From NCBI GenBank assembly GCA_937928405.1, contig CALFWZ010000002.1:1-46395 (forward strand): a DNA stretch of 46,395 nt, in the 5' to 3' direction. Below the pieces are notes generated by a model. That model had not been told where the DNA came from. It saw only the letters and a program-made list of their open reading frames with translations, and did not search any database. Shown here piece by piece: positions 1 to 6,769 of the stretch. Position numbers and translations under genes: made by a program. Position 1 is the first letter of the stretch. Every line of letters starts with the position of its first letter. This DNA comes from an uncultured Saprospiraceae bacterium. Its GTDB lineage: Bacteria; Bacteroidota; Bacteroidia; Chitinophagales; Saprospiraceae.

Positions 1-492
1 TTGATCGGATCAGGTCAACCAGCTAGTCTGAGGGTTTTGTTAATATGCGGCATGATGTGTATCAGACATCAACCATACGGCACAATGGTAGATAATTCCT
101 AGAATTATGCTGCCATGGCAAAGCTACGCTCGCCAGTTAAATTTGTTTGATCATTATTTGTTAACGGAGTAACCAATCGTGCTCCGGCGTGCTTACTAGA
201 CAATATTCTTTCCTGTCGATTCCAGTCAGCCCCTTTTTTATAGGGTTTTTCACTCTTTTGTGAAAAGCTCTACAATGATAACCACTTTTTGGGAGATTTT
301 GTTCCCGGAGGGGACAAGTTTTGAGTTTTGGTTTTTTGAGTTTCGGGTTGTGGAGGCGTATCTGGACGAGGACGTCCAAACGAGCCGTCCAAACGAGCGG
401 TCCAATCGAGTGGACTAAAGGAGCAAAAAAAATCGCCTCGGAACGTCAGTCCCGGGCGATTCAATTGAGAAATTCCAAAAAACTAAATAGAG
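1..492. other. Intergenic stretch with short tandem repeat and terminator
   Basis: I see no convincing gene here. Frame +1 is open from base 1 to a stop at about 102, but the reading is short and resembles no family I know, so a gene tail running in from the left cannot be shown or excluded. About 374-415 holds three imperfect copies of a 13-base unit related to CGTCCAAACGAGC. A hairpin at 431-461 ends the minus-strand gene that follows. Confidence 0.5.
431..461 (-). terminator. Intrinsic terminator of the small secreted protein gene
   Basis: AATCGCC pairs with GGCGATT, and an inner CGG/CCG pairing extends the stem across a one-base bulge. On the minus strand the stem is followed by a T run (an A run at 424-432 on the plus strand). 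It lies about 30 bases past the stop of the gene at 493-849. Confidence 0.7.
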
Positions 493-849
493 CTAATTAA
501 TCACAAATTCTTTATTGATGGTAAATCCATCTACGGTTTCTAGTTTGAGTACATAAGTGTGGCTCTTATTCAGTTGATCGAAATTTAGTTCGTAAATGGT
601 TGAAGGTAGCAAATCGCTGATGTCTTCTTCCATTACAAGTGCATCGTTTTGGAATATACTTAGTTTAGTAAATTTTATGTTCACGACTTCAAAGTCGATG
701 AATAGCATCGTGTTATCGTAGTCAGAGATGAAAAGCTTGGAAAGCAAAGAAGTTTCCGATTTTTCAGTTGGTGGGTTGGTTGGATTGCTGGCAAAGGCGG
801 AAAGCGAGCAAAGCATGCAGGTCAAAATGACCAAGGTACGTAGGTTCAT
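493..849 (-). CDS. Small secreted protein, beta-sandwich-like
   Basis: A 118-residue protein that I do not recognise. The N-terminus (MNLRTLVILTCMLCSLSAFA) is a clear Sec signal peptide with probable cleavage after SAFA. The mature part is about 95 residues of alternating polar and hydrophobic stretches (FIDFEVVNIKFTKLSIF, TYVLKLETVDG), like the small immunoglobulin-like domains common in secreted Bacteroidota proteins, and it ends in a strand-like TINKEFVIN. That ending recalls the last strand of a type A sorting domain (typically a K-hydrophobic ending), but the PNP motif expected earlier in such a domain is missing, so I do not call it one. The gene stands alone, with its own terminator downstream and no close upstream partner. 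Being real is likely; function is unknown. Confidence 0.7.
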   Translation of the reverse strand: MNLRTLVILTCMLCSLSAFASNPTNPPTEKSETSLLSKLFISDYDNTMLFIDFEVVNIKFTKLSIFQNDALVMEEDISDLLPSTIYELNFDQLNKSHTYVLKLETVDGFTINKEFVIN

Positions 850-1077
850 GATTTATTTATCTATGGTTATGTATGTATATAAAATTTCAGTACATGAGGG
901 AAATGCTGGGAAGTAAAGGGAATCGAATTGGGAGGGTTTGTTCCAGAAGGGGTGAATTATTGGGAACAATCTTAGTTAGGCAAGTTCCGTGCCATTTCTT
1001 TTATTTTTTGTGACAAAATTCCGTATGGCAGCCTCTAAATATTCGGAATATAGGGTCTTTCCTTTCGGAATTAATTC

Positions 1078-1085
1078 TATTTTTG
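1078..1085 (+). promoter_or_regulatory. Candidate Bacteroidota -7 element (TATTTTTG)
   Basis: TATTTTTG fits the TAnnTTTG -7 consensus of the Bacteroidota primary sigma factor. It lies 46 bases before the ATG at 1131, which would give a leader of roughly 35-40 bases. The -33 TTG is weak or absent. Its placement supports the ATG at 1131 over the TTG at 1083, which overlaps the element. Confidence 0.4.
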
Positions 1086-1130
1086 TGGCAGTTAAATTTC
1101 TGTGGACCTCCATTAAAAACATCACTCCTT

Positions 1131-2339
1131 ATGAAAATCGGTATTATTCGCGAAGAAAAAAATCCCCCAGATTCTCGGGTTCCATTAACTCCAGGACAAT
1201 GTCGCGAATTAATGAACCGCTATCCGATAGAAATTGTCGTGGCTCCTTCTCCCTCACGTTGCTTCCAAGACCAAGAATATATCGCGGAAGGTATCCAAAT
1301 GCAGGCAGATCTTAGCGATTGCGAAGTCTTGATGGGTGTAAAAGAGGTCCCGGCGGCCTCATTAATTCCCAATAAAACATACTTTTTCTTTTCTCATACG
1401 ATTAAAGAACAGCCATATAATCGCTCTTTATTACAAACTATTCTAAAAAAGCATATTCAACTGATCGATTATGAAGTATTGACCAATGAGCAAGGGCAAC
1501 GGTTGATTGCTTTTGGGGTATTTGCGGGAATGGTGGGTGCACACAATGGGGTACTAACGTATGGACGCAGAACTAACAGCTTCGATTTACCTCGCATGAA
1601 TAGCTTTTTTGATTACGCAGCAGCAACGGCAGCTTACAAAAAGATGAGTTTACCCAATTGCCGCACCGTACTCACTGGTACCGGACGGGTGGCCTCGGGA
1701 GCTGCTAAGGTCCTCGAAGATATGGGTATCCGCAAAGTATCTCCTGCCGATTACCTCACCCACACCTATAATGAAGCCGTATTTACCCAGCTTGCTTGTC
1801 AGGATTACGTGGCTCGAAAGGATGGAAAGGACTTTAAAAACACCGATTTTTATCAACATCCAACTGAATTTGTGAGTGCTTTTCTGCCTTATGCCCGCAA
1901 AAGCGATTTGATGATCAATGGTATTTACTGGGACAATAACGCGCCAGCCTTTTTTAGTCAGGAGGATATGCGTCAATCTGATTTTGGAATAAAGGTCATT
2001 GCGGATGTTACCTGCGATATTGCGCCAGTCGCTTCTATTCCTGCTACGATAAAAGCCTCCACGATTGCCGATCCAATATTTGGTTATGATCCTGAGACGG
2101 GTAAAGAAGTTCTACCCCACCAATCACATGTGGTGGATATGATGACCATTGATAATCTACCCAACGAACTACCTCGAGATGCTTCCACTTCTTTCGGGCA
2201 ACAATTTAGTAACCATATTATTAAGGCATTATTGGAAAAGGAAAATAATCCGATTATTCAACGAGCGAGTGTCACAAAGGATGGAAAATTAGGACCTCAC
2301 TTTAAATATTTAACGAAATATGTCCAAAAAATTGATTAA
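1131..2339 (+). CDS. Lys1/alanine dehydrogenase-like NAD(P)-dependent oxidoreductase
   Basis: A 402-residue protein of the alanine dehydrogenase/transhydrogenase N-terminal superfamily. It is closest in pattern to the NAD-dependent saccharopine dehydrogenase (L-lysine-forming, Lys1) type. The N-terminal MKIGIIREEKNPPDSRVPLT is the family opening. Lys71 (VKEVP) and His89 (FFFSHT) occupy the places of the Lys/His catalytic pair of yeast Lys1, followed by Q-YN, the D-YE-L strand and a glycine-rich segment (AFGVFAGMVG). A second nucleotide-binding region (VLTGTGRVASGAAKVLEDMG) follows near residue 195. The ATG at 1131 is preferred: the in-frame TTG at 1083 adds an unrelated extension and overlaps the promoter element. 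The substrate cannot be told from sequence: Bacteroidota make lysine by the diaminopimelate route, so a role in lysine breakdown or another amino-acid dehydrogenase reaction is inference. Confidence 0.85.
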   Translation: MKIGIIREEKNPPDSRVPLTPGQCRELMNRYPIEIVVAPSPSRCFQDQEYIAEGIQMQADLSDCEVLMGVKEVPAASLIPNKTYFFFSHTIKEQPYNRSLLQTILKKHIQLIDYEVLTNEQGQRLIAFGVFAGMVGAHNGVLTYGRRTNSFDLPRMNSFFDYAAATAAYKKMSLPNCRTVLTGTGRVASGAAKVLEDMGIRKVSPADYLTHTYNEAVFTQLACQDYVARKDGKDFKNTDFYQHPTEFVSAFLPYARKSDLMINGIYWDNNAPAFFSQEDMRQSDFGIKVIADVTCDIAPVASIPATIKASTIADPIFGYDPETGKEVLPHQSHVVDMMTIDNLPNELPRDASTSFGQQFSNHIIKALLEKENNPIIQRASVTKDGKLGPHFKYLTKYVQKID

Positions 2340-2457
2340 AAACACGTATCCATCGTAATTTTTTCATCTAAATACAAAACAATAAATATCTGTAAATCAA
2401 CCACTTGCAATAAAAAAACCAGTACTTATTTACTTATTAGCCTGTTCATTTATTCAG

Positions 2458-2499
2458 TTTTTATACACTTTAAGATCCTTTCCTCTGTCTTACCTTTAC
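2458..2499 (+). promoter_or_regulatory. Candidate promoter of KGG peptide gene 1 (two-box)
   Basis: Upstream box TTTTTATAC (2458-2466), a 24-base gap, then TACCTTTAC (2491-2499). The second box matches the TAnnTTTG -7 element at 7 of 8 positions. The same two boxes with exactly the same 24-base gap precede the second peptide gene. No canonical TTG -33 box is seen, so the upstream box may be an activator or alternative sigma site. The start codon is 66 bases further on. Confidence 0.5.
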
Positions 2500-2565
2500 C
2501 ATTACATCCACGAGACTCAAGGCCTTTCGCCTTCTGACATTTTTTAACCTTTACAATTTCTTATT

Positions 2566-2694
2566 ATGAAAAACAGAAAAATGAATCTTCGTGACCTCAA
2601 AAACAATGTTAACAAACTTCCTACTAATGATCTTCAGAAGATCAAAGGGGGACTCGGTGATCCACCTCCAATCGGGCAGGTTATTGAGTACTAG
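2566..2694 (+). CDS. KGG-leader secreted peptide precursor, copy 1
   Basis: A 42-residue gene too short for ordinary gene calling. The first 29 residues form a basic, leucine-rich leader (MKNRKMNLRDL...) ending in LQKIKGG. This is the double-glycine leader shape (L-x-x-I-x-GG) of Bacteroidota bacteriocin-like and RiPP precursors, which are normally cut after GG by a C39 peptidase/ABC exporter. The remainder is the core LGDPPPIGQVIEY, 13 residues. It has no Cys, Ser, Thr or Lys, so lanthionine, thiazole or Lys-crosslink chemistry is not expected; Asp, Glu and Tyr are the reactive side chains. The paralogue at 3019-3150 shares the leader end and the GDPPPIGQV core. A perfect terminator follows at 2766-2793. 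No peptidase, transporter or modifying enzyme is adjacent. M6 (2581) is a possible later start. The coding call is strong because of paralogue conservation; the function is inferred. Confidence 0.8.
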   Translation: MKNRKMNLRDLKNNVNKLPTNDLQKIKGGLGDPPPIGQVIEY

Positions 2695-2765
2695 ACATTA
2701 TAATTAAGCCCTTTCGATCACTTAATACAAGTCTAATTAGTAAATACTAAGATATATATTTCTTG

Positions 2766-2793
2766 GGCTCGTAATAAAAAAATATTACGAGCC
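2766..2793 (+). terminator. Intrinsic terminator after KGG peptide gene 1
   Basis: A perfect 11-bp stem (GGCTCGTAATA with TATTACGAGCC) around a six-base A loop, followed by ATTTTTATTT. It separates the two peptide genes, so each is probably transcribed on its own. Confidence 0.85.
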
Positions 2794-2928
2794 ATTTTTA
2801 TTTAACTCAAACCTTTAAAAGCAAAAGCATTAAAATTCATATTTTTAATTTAACAATTCGTTGAAAATCAGTTACTTAACTATTTAAATAGCTTAAATTT
2901 CAACAAAAAACCACGTTCAAAAACTTCT

Positions 2929-2970
2929 TTTTTATACGCTATTCAAACTATCACCTCATAGTATCTTTAC
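2929..2970 (+). promoter_or_regulatory. Candidate promoter of KGG peptide gene 2 (two-box)
   Basis: TTTTTATAC (2929-2937), a 24-base gap and TATCTTTAC (2962-2970), the same architecture as upstream of the first peptide gene although the surrounding bases differ. The start codon lies 48 bases beyond. Confidence 0.5.
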
Positions 2971-3018
2971 TGAAGAAAATGATGCAATAATAATTTTTAA
3001 TTTAACAAACTTATTATC

Positions 3019-3150
3019 ATGAAAAAGAGAAAGGCGAATATCCGAGATCTACAGGCCCATACCAACAGGCTTCCAATTAGTGACCTTCAGAAAATCAAAG
3101 GAGGATTTGGTGATCCACCTCCAATCGGTCAGGTACCCGTAAACTTATAA
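3019..3150 (+). CDS. KGG-leader secreted peptide precursor, copy 2
   Basis: A 43-residue paralogue of the gene at 2566-2694. Leader: MKKRKANIRDL..., then LPISDLQKIKGG. Core: FGDPPPIGQVPVNL, 14 residues. From DLQKIKGG through GDPPPIGQV the two proteins differ at one residue only (Leu/Phe after GG), while five codons carry synonymous changes, which indicates selection on the peptide rather than a very recent copy. The first half of the leader has diverged more (MNLRDLKNNVNKL against ANIRDLQAHTNRL), although the hydrophobic spacing is kept. The core again lacks Cys, Ser, Thr and Lys. A palindromic element follows at 3219-3277. Likely exported after cleavage at GG by a transporter encoded elsewhere; antimicrobial, signalling or other roles cannot be separated from sequence. 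Confidence 0.8.
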   Translation: MKKRKANIRDLQAHTNRLPISDLQKIKGGFGDPPPIGQVPVNL

Positions 3151-3218
3151 GCCAAAACTTTACATAAGCAGCAGAATAATAGACTTTTTAAATGATAGAG
3201 TCTAGTTCTAAATAGTAC

Positions 3219-3277
3219 TTTGTACAGCGTATTTTAAGTGGTTCCGTGATACCTCTTATTAATTGCGGGCCACTTAA
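3219..3277 (+). repeat. Palindromic repeat element, copy 1
   Basis: A TTTGTACAG-led element whose arms TTAAGTGG (3234-3241) and CCACTTAA (3270-3277) pair perfectly around a loop containing ACCTCTT. A second copy sits exactly 290 bases downstream at 3509-3559; the first 26 bases of the two copies differ at two positions. It is followed by an A-rich rather than T-rich stretch, so it is not a textbook terminator, though it may end transcription of the second peptide gene. Confidence 0.65.
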
Positions 3278-3508
3278 TTTACTCAAAAAATCATCTATTA
3301 TATCCTAAGGCCTTATTTCAAGGTTAATTTTTTAACTACGGTCAAATTTTCTAATTTATTTTAGCAAAAATTAACAGATACCTTCCCGCTCATTCCAAAA
3401 CCAATTAAAGGAATATTAGACTATTTTCTCTTTCTGATTTACTCTAAAAAGCCATATAAGGTGAATAATGTAATACATACATTTAGTTAATTGCCTTAAC
3501 TATTAATA
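3278..3508. other. AT-rich gap between the two palindromic elements
   Basis: No open gene is visible. This segment occupies the place that a third peptide cassette would have if the palindrome were the cassette end. A faint similarity to the peptide leader DNA near 3395-3420 (ATTCC...AAAGGAATATT) is too weak to rely on. Confidence 0.4.
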
Positions 3509-3559
3509 TTTGTACAGTGTATGTTAAGTGGTTCGCACCTCTTTGTGATGCGGACCACT
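3509..3559. repeat. Palindromic repeat element, copy 2 / purC-side terminator
   Basis: A homologue of the element at 3219-3277, here with an 11-bp stem (AGTGGTTCGCA at 3527-3537 with TGCGGACCACT at 3549-3559, one G-T wobble) and the same ACCTCTT start of the loop. It lies five bases beyond the purC stop codon, so it may end purC transcription on the minus strand, and on the plus strand it is followed by CTCTTTTAG. Confidence 0.65.
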
Positions 3560-3564
3560 CTCTT

Positions 3565-4515
3565 TTAGTCTAAAAACTTCAGGATATGTTGTTCAATTCG
3601 CCGCTGAATATCCGCGGCATTTGCCTTTTCAAATTGCTTTCCAGTTAAAATTTCGTAAAGTTGGATATATCGCTCTGAAACGGTCTCTACGAATTCATCA
3701 GGCATCTCTGGCATCTGCTGCCCTTCTTTACCTTGAAATCCATTGGCCATCAGCCATTCTCGAACAAATTCTTTTGATAATTGCTGCTGACGTTCACCCG
3801 CGGCCTGTCTTTCTGCGTATCCTTCTTGGTAAAAATATCGGGAGCTATCGGGTGTATGAATTTCATCAATTAAATAAATCTTTCCATCTTTTTTGCCAAA
3901 TTCATACTTAGTATCGACCAAAATCAATCCCCGTTCCGCCGCCATTTGTGTTCCTATTTCAAAAAGCTTTCGAGTATAAGCTTCCAATTGTACATACTCT
4001 GATTCAGGTACAATACCCTGCGCAATAATTTCCTCTCGTGAAATATCCTCATCATGTCCTTCTTCCGCCTTGGTAGCAGGGGTGATAATAGGTGATGGGA
4101 AAGCATCGTTTTCCCGCATTCCTTCGGGCAAAATTACACCACAAAGAATCCGATGACCGGCCCGATAAGTTCGCCAAGCATGTCCCGTACAATAACCACG
4201 GATAACCATTTCTACTCGATAAGGTGTACAAGCATGCCCCACCGTTACATTAGGATCCGGATGTGCCACCACCCAATTGGGCACTTCATGGGCCGTAGCC
4301 GATAAAAAATGCGCGGCAATCTGATTCAAAACCTGCCCTTTATATGGAATAGGCCGAGGTAAAACATGATCAAACGAAGAAATCCGATCCGAAGCCACCA
4401 TCACTAGCTGATTGGCTACCGTATAAACATCTCTTACTTTTCCCCGATAAAAATTGGTTTGACCCGGAAGCTTAAAATTGGTTTCAATCAAAGCGCGATC
4501 TTCAATAGAGGACAT
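3565..4515 (-). CDS. purC: Phosphoribosylaminoimidazole-succinocarboxamide synthase (SAICAR synthetase)
   Basis: A 316-residue cytosolic enzyme of de novo purine synthesis. It joins CAIR and aspartate, with ATP, to give SAICAR. The strongest signature is [20 protein letters not shown] near residues 42-61 (nucleotide and CAIR binding), preceded by GKVRDVY and followed by [17 protein letters not shown], the [12 protein letters not shown] strand and [13 protein letters not shown], all family hallmarks. The length fits the longer, yeast Ade1-like form rather than the roughly 240-residue E. coli form. The gene stands alone, divergent from a lipoprotein gene with only about 70 bases between starts. 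A TACATTTG -7 element on the minus strand (4559-4566) suggests its own promoter. Identification is secure. Confidence 0.97.
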   Translation of the reverse strand: MSSIEDRALIETNFKLPGQTNFYRGKVRDVYTVANQLVMVASDRISSFDHVLPRPIPYKGQVLNQIAAHFLSATAHEVPNWVVAHPDPNVTVGHACTPYRVEMVIRGYCTGHAWRTYRAGHRILCGVILPEGMRENDAFPSPIITPATKAEEGHDEDISREEIIAQGIVPESEYVQLEAYTRKLFEIGTQMAAERGLILVDTKYEFGKKDGKIYLIDEIHTPDSSRYFYQEGYAERQAAGERQQQLSKEFVREWLMANGFQGKEGQQMPEMPDEFVETVSERYIQLYEILTGKQFEKANAADIQRRIEQHILKFLD

Positions 4516-4522
4516 ATTATTA

Positions 4523-4566
4523 TATTTTTGTAATTAGGTTTATCTTGATAATTTTCCACAAATGTA
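4523..4566. promoter_or_regulatory. Divergent promoter pair, purC and lipoprotein gene
   Basis: TATTTTTG at 4523-4530 on the plus strand points to the lipoprotein gene at 4585, and TACATTTG on the minus strand (4566 down to 4559) points to purC at 4515. Both fit the TAnnTTTG -7 element. The two elements face across each other, so transcription from one could interfere with the other. No -33 TTG is clear on either strand. Confidence 0.4.
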
Positions 4567-4584
4567 ACTGGTTTAAGTCTAAAA

Positions 4585-5304
4585 ATGAAAATCAAATATC
4601 TCCTCTTAGTTGTCATTATTCTAACCAGTTGTCAAAAGCAGACTCCTCGTGCCCTCCAACAGTTATTTAAGGAGTTCGAATTGGCACTACCTCAGACCTT
4701 TCCAGACTATGCCGTAGCGATGGGAGATGCACAGGCCACGGATATTTTAGTTATTCCAACCAAAAAAAAATTAGGGGAAAACTTAGACTTCTGTAAAAAA
4801 TACTTAAAAGCCTTTGAAAGTTTTGACCAACTTACCGAACATAGGGAATTAAACGAGAAGAGAGTTGAAAAAGTAGAAATATTAGCGGGAATGATTCAAC
4901 AGATGACAGGGCCTCGCTCCCCTTTTAATAATCCGGGGTTTTATAATGTTTATCCTGCTTTGGCTTGGCGAATTTCAGAACTTCGCCAGCAGTCAGATGC
5001 TAGAAAAGCAACGTTATTATTAAAGACCTTAGATAAAATTCCATTTTATTTTTCACATGCTAAAGCAAATCTCGATGATCCCAATATCTCAAGGACCATT
5101 AACGCGATTGATTTGCAAGAAAAGACACTAAACTTTTTAACGCAAACGGTAGTCGTGCATATCCGTTCGTTAGAGGAAAATACGACCAAAGAACGATTGG
5201 AAATAGCACAGGAAAAAGCAGAAATTGCCATCAAGGATTATACTGCTTTTTGCAAACGTATTTTAGCAGAACTAAAAAAGCTTGAGGAACACGCTGAACA
5301 ATAA
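4585..5304 (+). CDS. Uncharacterised lipoprotein, helical
   Basis: A 239-residue protein with a short signal sequence and lipobox ending at Cys16 (IILTSC), so it is predicted to be lipid-anchored in the cell envelope. The mature part is largely helical and rich in Lys and Glu (LKAFESFDQLTEHRELNEKRVEKVEILAGMI, TTKERLEIAQEKAEIAIKDYTAF). A proline/glycine segment (TGPRSPFNNPGFYNVYPALAWRI) in the middle resembles the DUF885-type proteins, which also show a helical bundle with a YxVxPALAxR-like turn, but I would not assign that family. It converges on the Nudix-like gene with six bases between the stops. Function unknown. Confidence 0.75.
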   Translation: MKIKYLLLVVIILTSCQKQTPRALQQLFKEFELALPQTFPDYAVAMGDAQATDILVIPTKKKLGENLDFCKKYLKAFESFDQLTEHRELNEKRVEKVEILAGMIQQMTGPRSPFNNPGFYNVYPALAWRISELRQQSDARKATLLLKTLDKIPFYFSHAKANLDDPNISRTINAIDLQEKTLNFLTQTVVVHIRSLEENTTKERLEIAQEKAEIAIKDYTAFCKRILAELKKLEEHAEQ

Positions 5305-5310
5305 TTACGG

Positions 5311-5739
5311 CTAGATATATTTGGCTTGATTACGATCAAGAATCACATCTTTTAATTCTTTTAAAAGGGAGTATTCTTCCGGCATGACCTTCTTGATGGC
5401 TTCTTTAACCGCAAAATAAGTACCCTGCTCTAGATCTGGAAATTTCTGTTTGATGTGATCTTTAACAATTCTTACATCCTCTTTGATGACGCCACGGATA
5501 GAAGGAATCTCATGCCACTCGCCTTCAATTGCGTAGACACGGTGGGTCGCTCCATCTTCATTGGCAATGGGATCTAGTTCGATTACCTCATCATTATCGG
5601 TCAATTCACAACTACGGCATTGGTCAAGTACCCCTTGAGGGACTTTCCAGCCTTTTTCTTTAGAATTGACTAGGAAAACTTCCAGCCCTTTTTTATTTAC
5701 TCTATAAATAATTACTCTCGCGTGATCAATAATATCCAT
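5311..5739 (-). CDS. Nudix-fold protein lacking a recognisable Nudix box
   Basis: A 142-residue protein. The opening ARVIIYRVNKKGLEVFLVNSKEKGWKVPQGVL is typical of the first strands of Nudix hydrolases, which split nucleoside diphosphates linked to another moiety. In a working enzyme the WKVPQG segment leads into the Nudix box (G-x5-E-x7-REUxEExGU). Here about 65 residues follow with no such box. The nearest later segment (GTYFAVKEAIKKVMPEEY) keeps a helix with KE and EE but not the REUxEE metal-binding pattern. Either catalysis uses a divergent box or the protein is a non-catalytic Nudix regulator or binder. It converges on the lipoprotein gene. The fold call is moderate; activity is doubtful. 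Confidence 0.65.
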   Translation of the reverse strand: MDIIDHARVIIYRVNKKGLEVFLVNSKEKGWKVPQGVLDQCRSCELTDNDEVIELDPIANEDGATHRVYAIEGEWHEIPSIRGVIKEDVRIVKDHIKQKFPDLEQGTYFAVKEAIKKVMPEEYSLLKELKDVILDRNQAKYI

Positions 5740-5918
5740 ACAATCAGAATTGATTTGTTTCCTTTCGGAAAATATGTAAATGTAGCAGTCGAAGTTTAAT
5801 TGGTTAAAGCTTTAAGTACTAACAAATACCTTTAATAAAGGTTTGATTAGCAAGGACAAATGTACAAATTCATCTCTATTTTCGTAAATAAAACAAGATT
5901 TGTTTCACAAACAACAAA

Positions 5919-5953
5919 AAATCCCGAGTAAGGGTCGCCTTTACTCAGGATTT
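5919..5953 (-). terminator. Intrinsic terminator of the 136-residue secreted protein gene
   Basis: AAATCCCGAGTAA at 5919-5931 pairs with TTTACTCAGGATTT at 5940-5953, with one mismatch. An A run just before it on the plus strand becomes the T tail on the minus strand. It lies about 50 bases past the stop at 6003. Confidence 0.75.
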
Positions 5954-6002
5954 CGGTGAATTATTAGTGATTATCTTTCACTAACTGTCATATTATTCTT
6001 CC

Positions 6003-6413
6003 CTAAATATCAGTTTTAGGTCGTTTTGAGTCTTTTTTGTTCTTGGTTCCTCCCGGAGCAGGTAGTTTTTCGCCAAGATCTTGCATTAATTTTTCCAAAT
6101 ATCCCCAATCTTGCTGGGAAAGTTGATTCATCTGCAACTGCATCATATCAATTAGCGAATTAAAATCCGTAGAATCCGTAGACAACTGTTCAAATTCTTT
6201 CAAATTCTCAGCCAAAGGCATTACCCCTTTTTGCATAAGCGAATCGGTCATTTCCAAAGAATTTCCCATCAATCCCTGAAATTCAGTCATCAATTTTTGC
6301 ATTTCTTTGGTCATCTCTTTGAGTTGATCCTGAATCCTATCGCTATCGGTTTGTGCATTTAGCTGAAAAATAGATCCAGCGAGTACGATTAAGACAATTA
6401 GTAACTTCTTCAT
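6003..6413 (-). CDS. Small secreted Met/Gln-rich helical protein
   Basis: A 136-residue protein with a clear signal peptide (MKKLLIVLIVLAGSIFQLNA, cut before QTDSD). The mature part is an amphipathic helix-rich stretch with many Met and Gln (LKEMTKEMQKLMTEFQGLM, LIDMMQLQMNQLSQQDWGYLEKLMQDLG), possibly a coiled coil, and ends in a basic lysine-rich tail (GGTKNKKDSKRPKTDI). I do not recognise it. It has its own terminator and a 677-base repeat-bearing gap upstream, so it is probably transcribed alone. A periplasmic or surface location is inferred from the signal peptide only. Confidence 0.7.
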   Translation of the reverse strand: MKKLLIVLIVLAGSIFQLNAQTDSDRIQDQLKEMTKEMQKLMTEFQGLMGNSLEMTDSLMQKGVMPLAENLKEFEQLSTDSTDFNSLIDMMQLQMNQLSQQDWGYLEKLMQDLGEKLPAPGGTKNKKDSKRPKTDI

Positions 6414-6596
6414 AATTAAACTGATTTCCTTTTAGACGCCACTTAAACGACCTGGATACATCGTCTTGTTGTGGAAAAGATTTAAAATCATGTTAAAATT
6501 TTGTTGAAGGGTTTGAGTTGTTGAAAGGTTGAAGAGTTGTTGAAAGGTTGAAGGGTTGAATCGTTGAGCTTACTCTAAAAAGTGTTTTTCGCGCAG

Positions 6597-6665
6597 ACCT
6601 GTTCCGAACTCGATTCGGGAGGCGCAGAGAACGCAGCACCTGTTCCGAACTTGTTTCGGAAGAAT
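6597..6665. repeat. Two hairpin units inside an extragenic repeat
   Basis: Two copies of a unit beginning CCTGTTCCGAACT and ending in a TTCGG(G/A)A arm, each able to fold as TTCCGAA...TTCGGAA. Between them is GGCGCAGAGAACGCAG, part of the CGCAGAG-type repeat widely seen in environmental Bacteroidota. The units look inserted into that repeat. Confidence 0.6.
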
Positions 6666-6672
6666 TTTTAAC

Positions 6673-6769
6673 GTGTATATCTTTTAGCCCAAAGCAAATA
6701 CATATATTAATTTTATATTTTTTTTGAAAAATCTGTTTTCTTAGTTTTTAGAGTAAGCTCATCCTTGAA
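6673..6769 (+). repeat. Interspersed repeat family R1, copy at 6.7 kb
   Basis: A stretch of roughly 100 bases starting GTGTATATCTTTTA and ending TTTTTAG(A/C)GTAAG(C)...TTGAA. It aligns, by eye at about 80 percent with small gaps, to 35435-35534 in the same orientation. Both copies are edged by GTTGAA-type units and lie in gaps between genes. Confidence 0.7.

Noticed and set aside
161..464. Two short open frames at the left end (161-379 and 270-464, minus strand)
   Set aside because: They mutually overlap, have low-complexity composition from the tandem repeat and run through the terminator hairpin.
1083..1130. TTG start at 1083 for the oxidoreductase
   Set aside because: The extra 16 residues are unlike the family start, and the codon overlaps the likely -7 element; the ATG at 1131 starts at the conserved MKIGI.
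3360..3440. Possible third, decayed KGG peptide gene
   Set aside because: Only a faint DNA resemblance around 3395-3420; no start, leader or core can be read.
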